From CAZWSX01 sp964636985 (lineage in GTDB: Bacteria > Planctomycetota > Planctomycetia > Pirellulales > Pirellulaceae), in the NCBI GenBank assembly GCA_964636985.1, contig CAZWSX010000002.1, positions 124,001-188,000 of the forward strand: a DNA stretch of 64,000 bases, written 5' to 3'. Positions 63,014 through 64,000 of the stretch are shown piece by piece. The position numbers and the translations under genes are program-made. Numbering within the stretch: the first letter of the stretch is position 1; every line of letters begins with the position of its first letter. The notes beneath the pieces are model-generated. The model did no database searches, had not been told where the DNA came from, and worked only from the letters and a program-made list of their open reading frames with translations.

Positions 63014-63652
63014 GTGTCCGAAGCGCTCGGAATTATCGAAGTCAACGGCTTCACCCCCGCGCTGGCGGCAGTCGACGCCATGGATAAGGCGGGCCGGATT
63101 CGTGTCCTCGAGGCGGAACTCAACGACTTTTACGGCTTCGTGATCAAAGTCGTCGGTGAAGTCGCCAGTGTCCGAGCCGCCATCGACGCCGGGGTCGCTG
63201 TGGCGACTCAAATGCAGGCAAAGCCCAACTCGACGATCATCAACCGTCCTGATGCGACGGCGATGACCGCCATCAAGAGCAAGGTCGAGTTCAACCCGCT
63301 CATTCAACAAAACATCGTTTTCCTTCCCAACTACGAATCGCTTGGTTCGTTGGAGTCTTCTGGTATGGCCGACAATCCCACTTACGCTCTTGGTCTCATC
63401 GAAACCCAAGGGTTCACCGCCGTCTTCGAAGCGATCGACAGCGCCTGCAAGGCCGCCAACGTCGAAGTGGTCGGCAAAGAAAAGCTCGGCGGTGGTTACA
63501 TCACCGTCGTCCTCAAGGGTGACGTCGCCGCCGTGAAGGCCGCCGTCGACGCCGGCATCAGCAAGGTCACCAGCTTGAACCTCGGCAAAGTGATCGCTGG
63601 CCACGTGATTGCCCGACCCAGCGGCGCCGTGATGCAACTGCTGCCTAAATAG
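63014..63652 (+). CDS. Tandem-domain bacterial microcompartment (BMC-T) shell protein
   Basis: About 212 residues from GTG 63014; the frame is open to TTG 62975. Two BMC domains are clear: residues 3-80 (ALGIIEVNGFTPALAAVDAM ... YGFVIKVVGEVASVRAAIDA) and about 123-200 (ALGLIETQGFTAVFEAIDSA ... GYITVVLKGDVAAVKAAVDA with KVIAGHVIARPSG). Tandem copies form trimeric pseudohexamers, often with a gated pore. In planctomycetes BMC genes belong to a compartment for fucose and rhamnose breakdown, but none of the other parts is here. It is preceded by about 270 bases without a gene and followed by a large palindrome. Confidence 0.92.
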   Translation: MSEALGIIEVNGFTPALAAVDAMDKAGRIRVLEAELNDFYGFVIKVVGEVASVRAAIDAGVAVATQMQAKPNSTIINRPDATAMTAIKSKVEFNPLIQQNIVFLPNYESLGSLESSGMADNPTYALGLIETQGFTAVFEAIDSACKAANVEVVGKEKLGGGYITVVLKGDVAAVKAAVDAGISKVTSLNLGKVIAGHVIARPSGAVMQLLPK

Positions 63653-63659
63653 TGATCCT

Positions 63660-63732
63660 GTAGGCCGGACAATCCTGTCCGGCTGCGCGCAGGTTGACTC
63701 AAGCTTCAGCCGGACAGGATTGTCCGGCCTAC
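63660..63732 (+). repeat. Large perfect inverted repeat, ACAATCCTGT family, two inverted copies
   Basis: Arms 63660-63685 and 63707-63732 are perfect 26-bp inverted copies with a 21-bp spacer, and each arm itself contains a GCCGGACA/TGTCCGGC hairpin. It lies between convergent genes, the BMC gene and the ThuA-like gene, and could act as a terminator in both directions. Confidence 0.85.
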
Positions 63733-63754
63733 GGTTAAGCGTCACAGTTGAGTT

Positions 63755-64000
63755 CTACGGCTGCACTGCCCACTCGACGGCATTGCTCAACAGCTTCCGG
63801 AAATCCGAATTCTTGAAATCGTCTTCACCTCCCAGCGACGTGTAGAAGACCTTCGACTTGCCGACCTGCCGCGTCCAGGCGACCGGTTCTTCGGCGCCGC
63901 TCGCATCGCGACCGGCAATCAGCACCGTCGCATCCTCGGCTAGTGGCTTAACGTTGTAGAGGTCGCTCTTCGATTTCCACGGAAAGCCCGAGACGCGCGC
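63755..64000 (-). CDS. ThuA-like domain protein, N-terminal part cut by window
   Basis: The last 81 residues of a frame that runs out of the window. It contains SKSDLYNVKPLAEDATVLIA, EEPVAWTRQVGKSKVFYTSL and GGEDDFKNSDFRKLLSNAVE, ending WAVQP. Pro-Val-Ala-Trp-Thr and the GGEDDF block are the C-terminal signature of ThuA (trehalose utilisation) proteins, whose fold resembles glutamine amidotransferase class I. In planctomycetes such proteins are usually secreted; that cannot be seen here. Confidence 0.85.
   Translation of the reverse strand, partial: ARVSGFPWKSKSDLYNVKPLAEDATVLIAGRDASGAEEPVAWTRQVGKSKVFYTSLGGEDDFKNSDFRKLLSNAVEWAVQP

Noticed and set aside
63660..63732. CRISPR-like repeat structure at the large palindrome
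   Set aside because: There are only two units, in inverted rather than direct orientation, with no spacer array or cas gene.

Overview
The window reads as a stretch of chromosome from a member of the Planctomycetota, most likely the Pirellulales. The basis is gene content: two large secreted proteins with planctomycete cytochrome-like, DUF1549 and DUF1553 segments, a DUF1501 protein, three DUF1559-type proteins with a conserved YSWRVLILPYLG core, leucine-rich-repeat membrane proteins, PQQ-type propellers, sialidase and sialate-esterase homologues, and a tandem-domain bacterial microcompartment (BMC) shell protein. The sequence is GC-rich and genes sit on both strands in short runs. Many starts are GTG or TTG behind clear GGAGG-type ribosome sites, so several starts given here are internal to the longest open frame.

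Layout. 1-9.2 kb: VOC protein (cut by the window), large PSCyt/DUF1553 protein, conserved secreted protein and LRR protein on the minus strand, a diguanylate cyclase with two GGDEF domains, then a secreted sialidase-like protein. 9.3-16.1 kb: mnmG followed after one base by a GspE/PilB-type ATPase, a ferritin-like protein, a small protein, a LysM/L,D-transpeptidase and an alpha/beta hydrolase. 16.2-20.1 kb: minus-strand run of three DUF1559-type paralogues with an unknown gene among them. 20.3-32.6 kb: a KAS-III-like synthase, an Eis-like acetyltransferase, a conserved unknown protein, a secreted Lys/Asp-tailed protein, panB with a small membrane protein and a cupin, uvrA, an RsmC-like methyltransferase and an N-formylglutamate amidohydrolase. 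32.7-35.5 kb: tRNA-Ala(CGC) with its terminator, an LRR protein, and prfB, which carries a programmed +1 frameshift site and is start/stop-coupled to a downstream gene.

36.1-39.2 kb is the most accessory-looking part. It holds an ankyrin protein and three or four small, unrelated, same-strand genes with repeated sequence after two of them, and it ends in a 3' fragment of a class II tRNA (Leu, UAG) that looks like an old integration scar. 39.3-58.1 kb: FHA protein, exported methyltransferase, DUF1501 protein, sialate esterase-like protein, FHA-GAF histidine kinase, TAT-exported hydroxypyruvate-isomerase-like protein, the second PSCyt/DUF1553 protein, TPR-like protein, coiled-coil protein, prenyltransferase/squalene-oxidase-repeat protein, DUF1614-like membrane protein and a dicarboxylate symporter. 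58.1-64 kb: PQQ-type propeller, secreted STN-like protein, flavodoxin-like protein, two unknown proteins, the BMC protein and a ThuA-like protein cut by the window end.

No CRISPR array, insertion sequence with a transposase, rRNA or complete mobile element was found. Several small palindromic intergenic elements recur: hairpins around ACAATCCTGT at 21.4, 35.6 and 63.7 kb, a related pair at 13.2 and 27.65 kb, and a 190-bp MITE-like inverted repeat at 45.6 kb.
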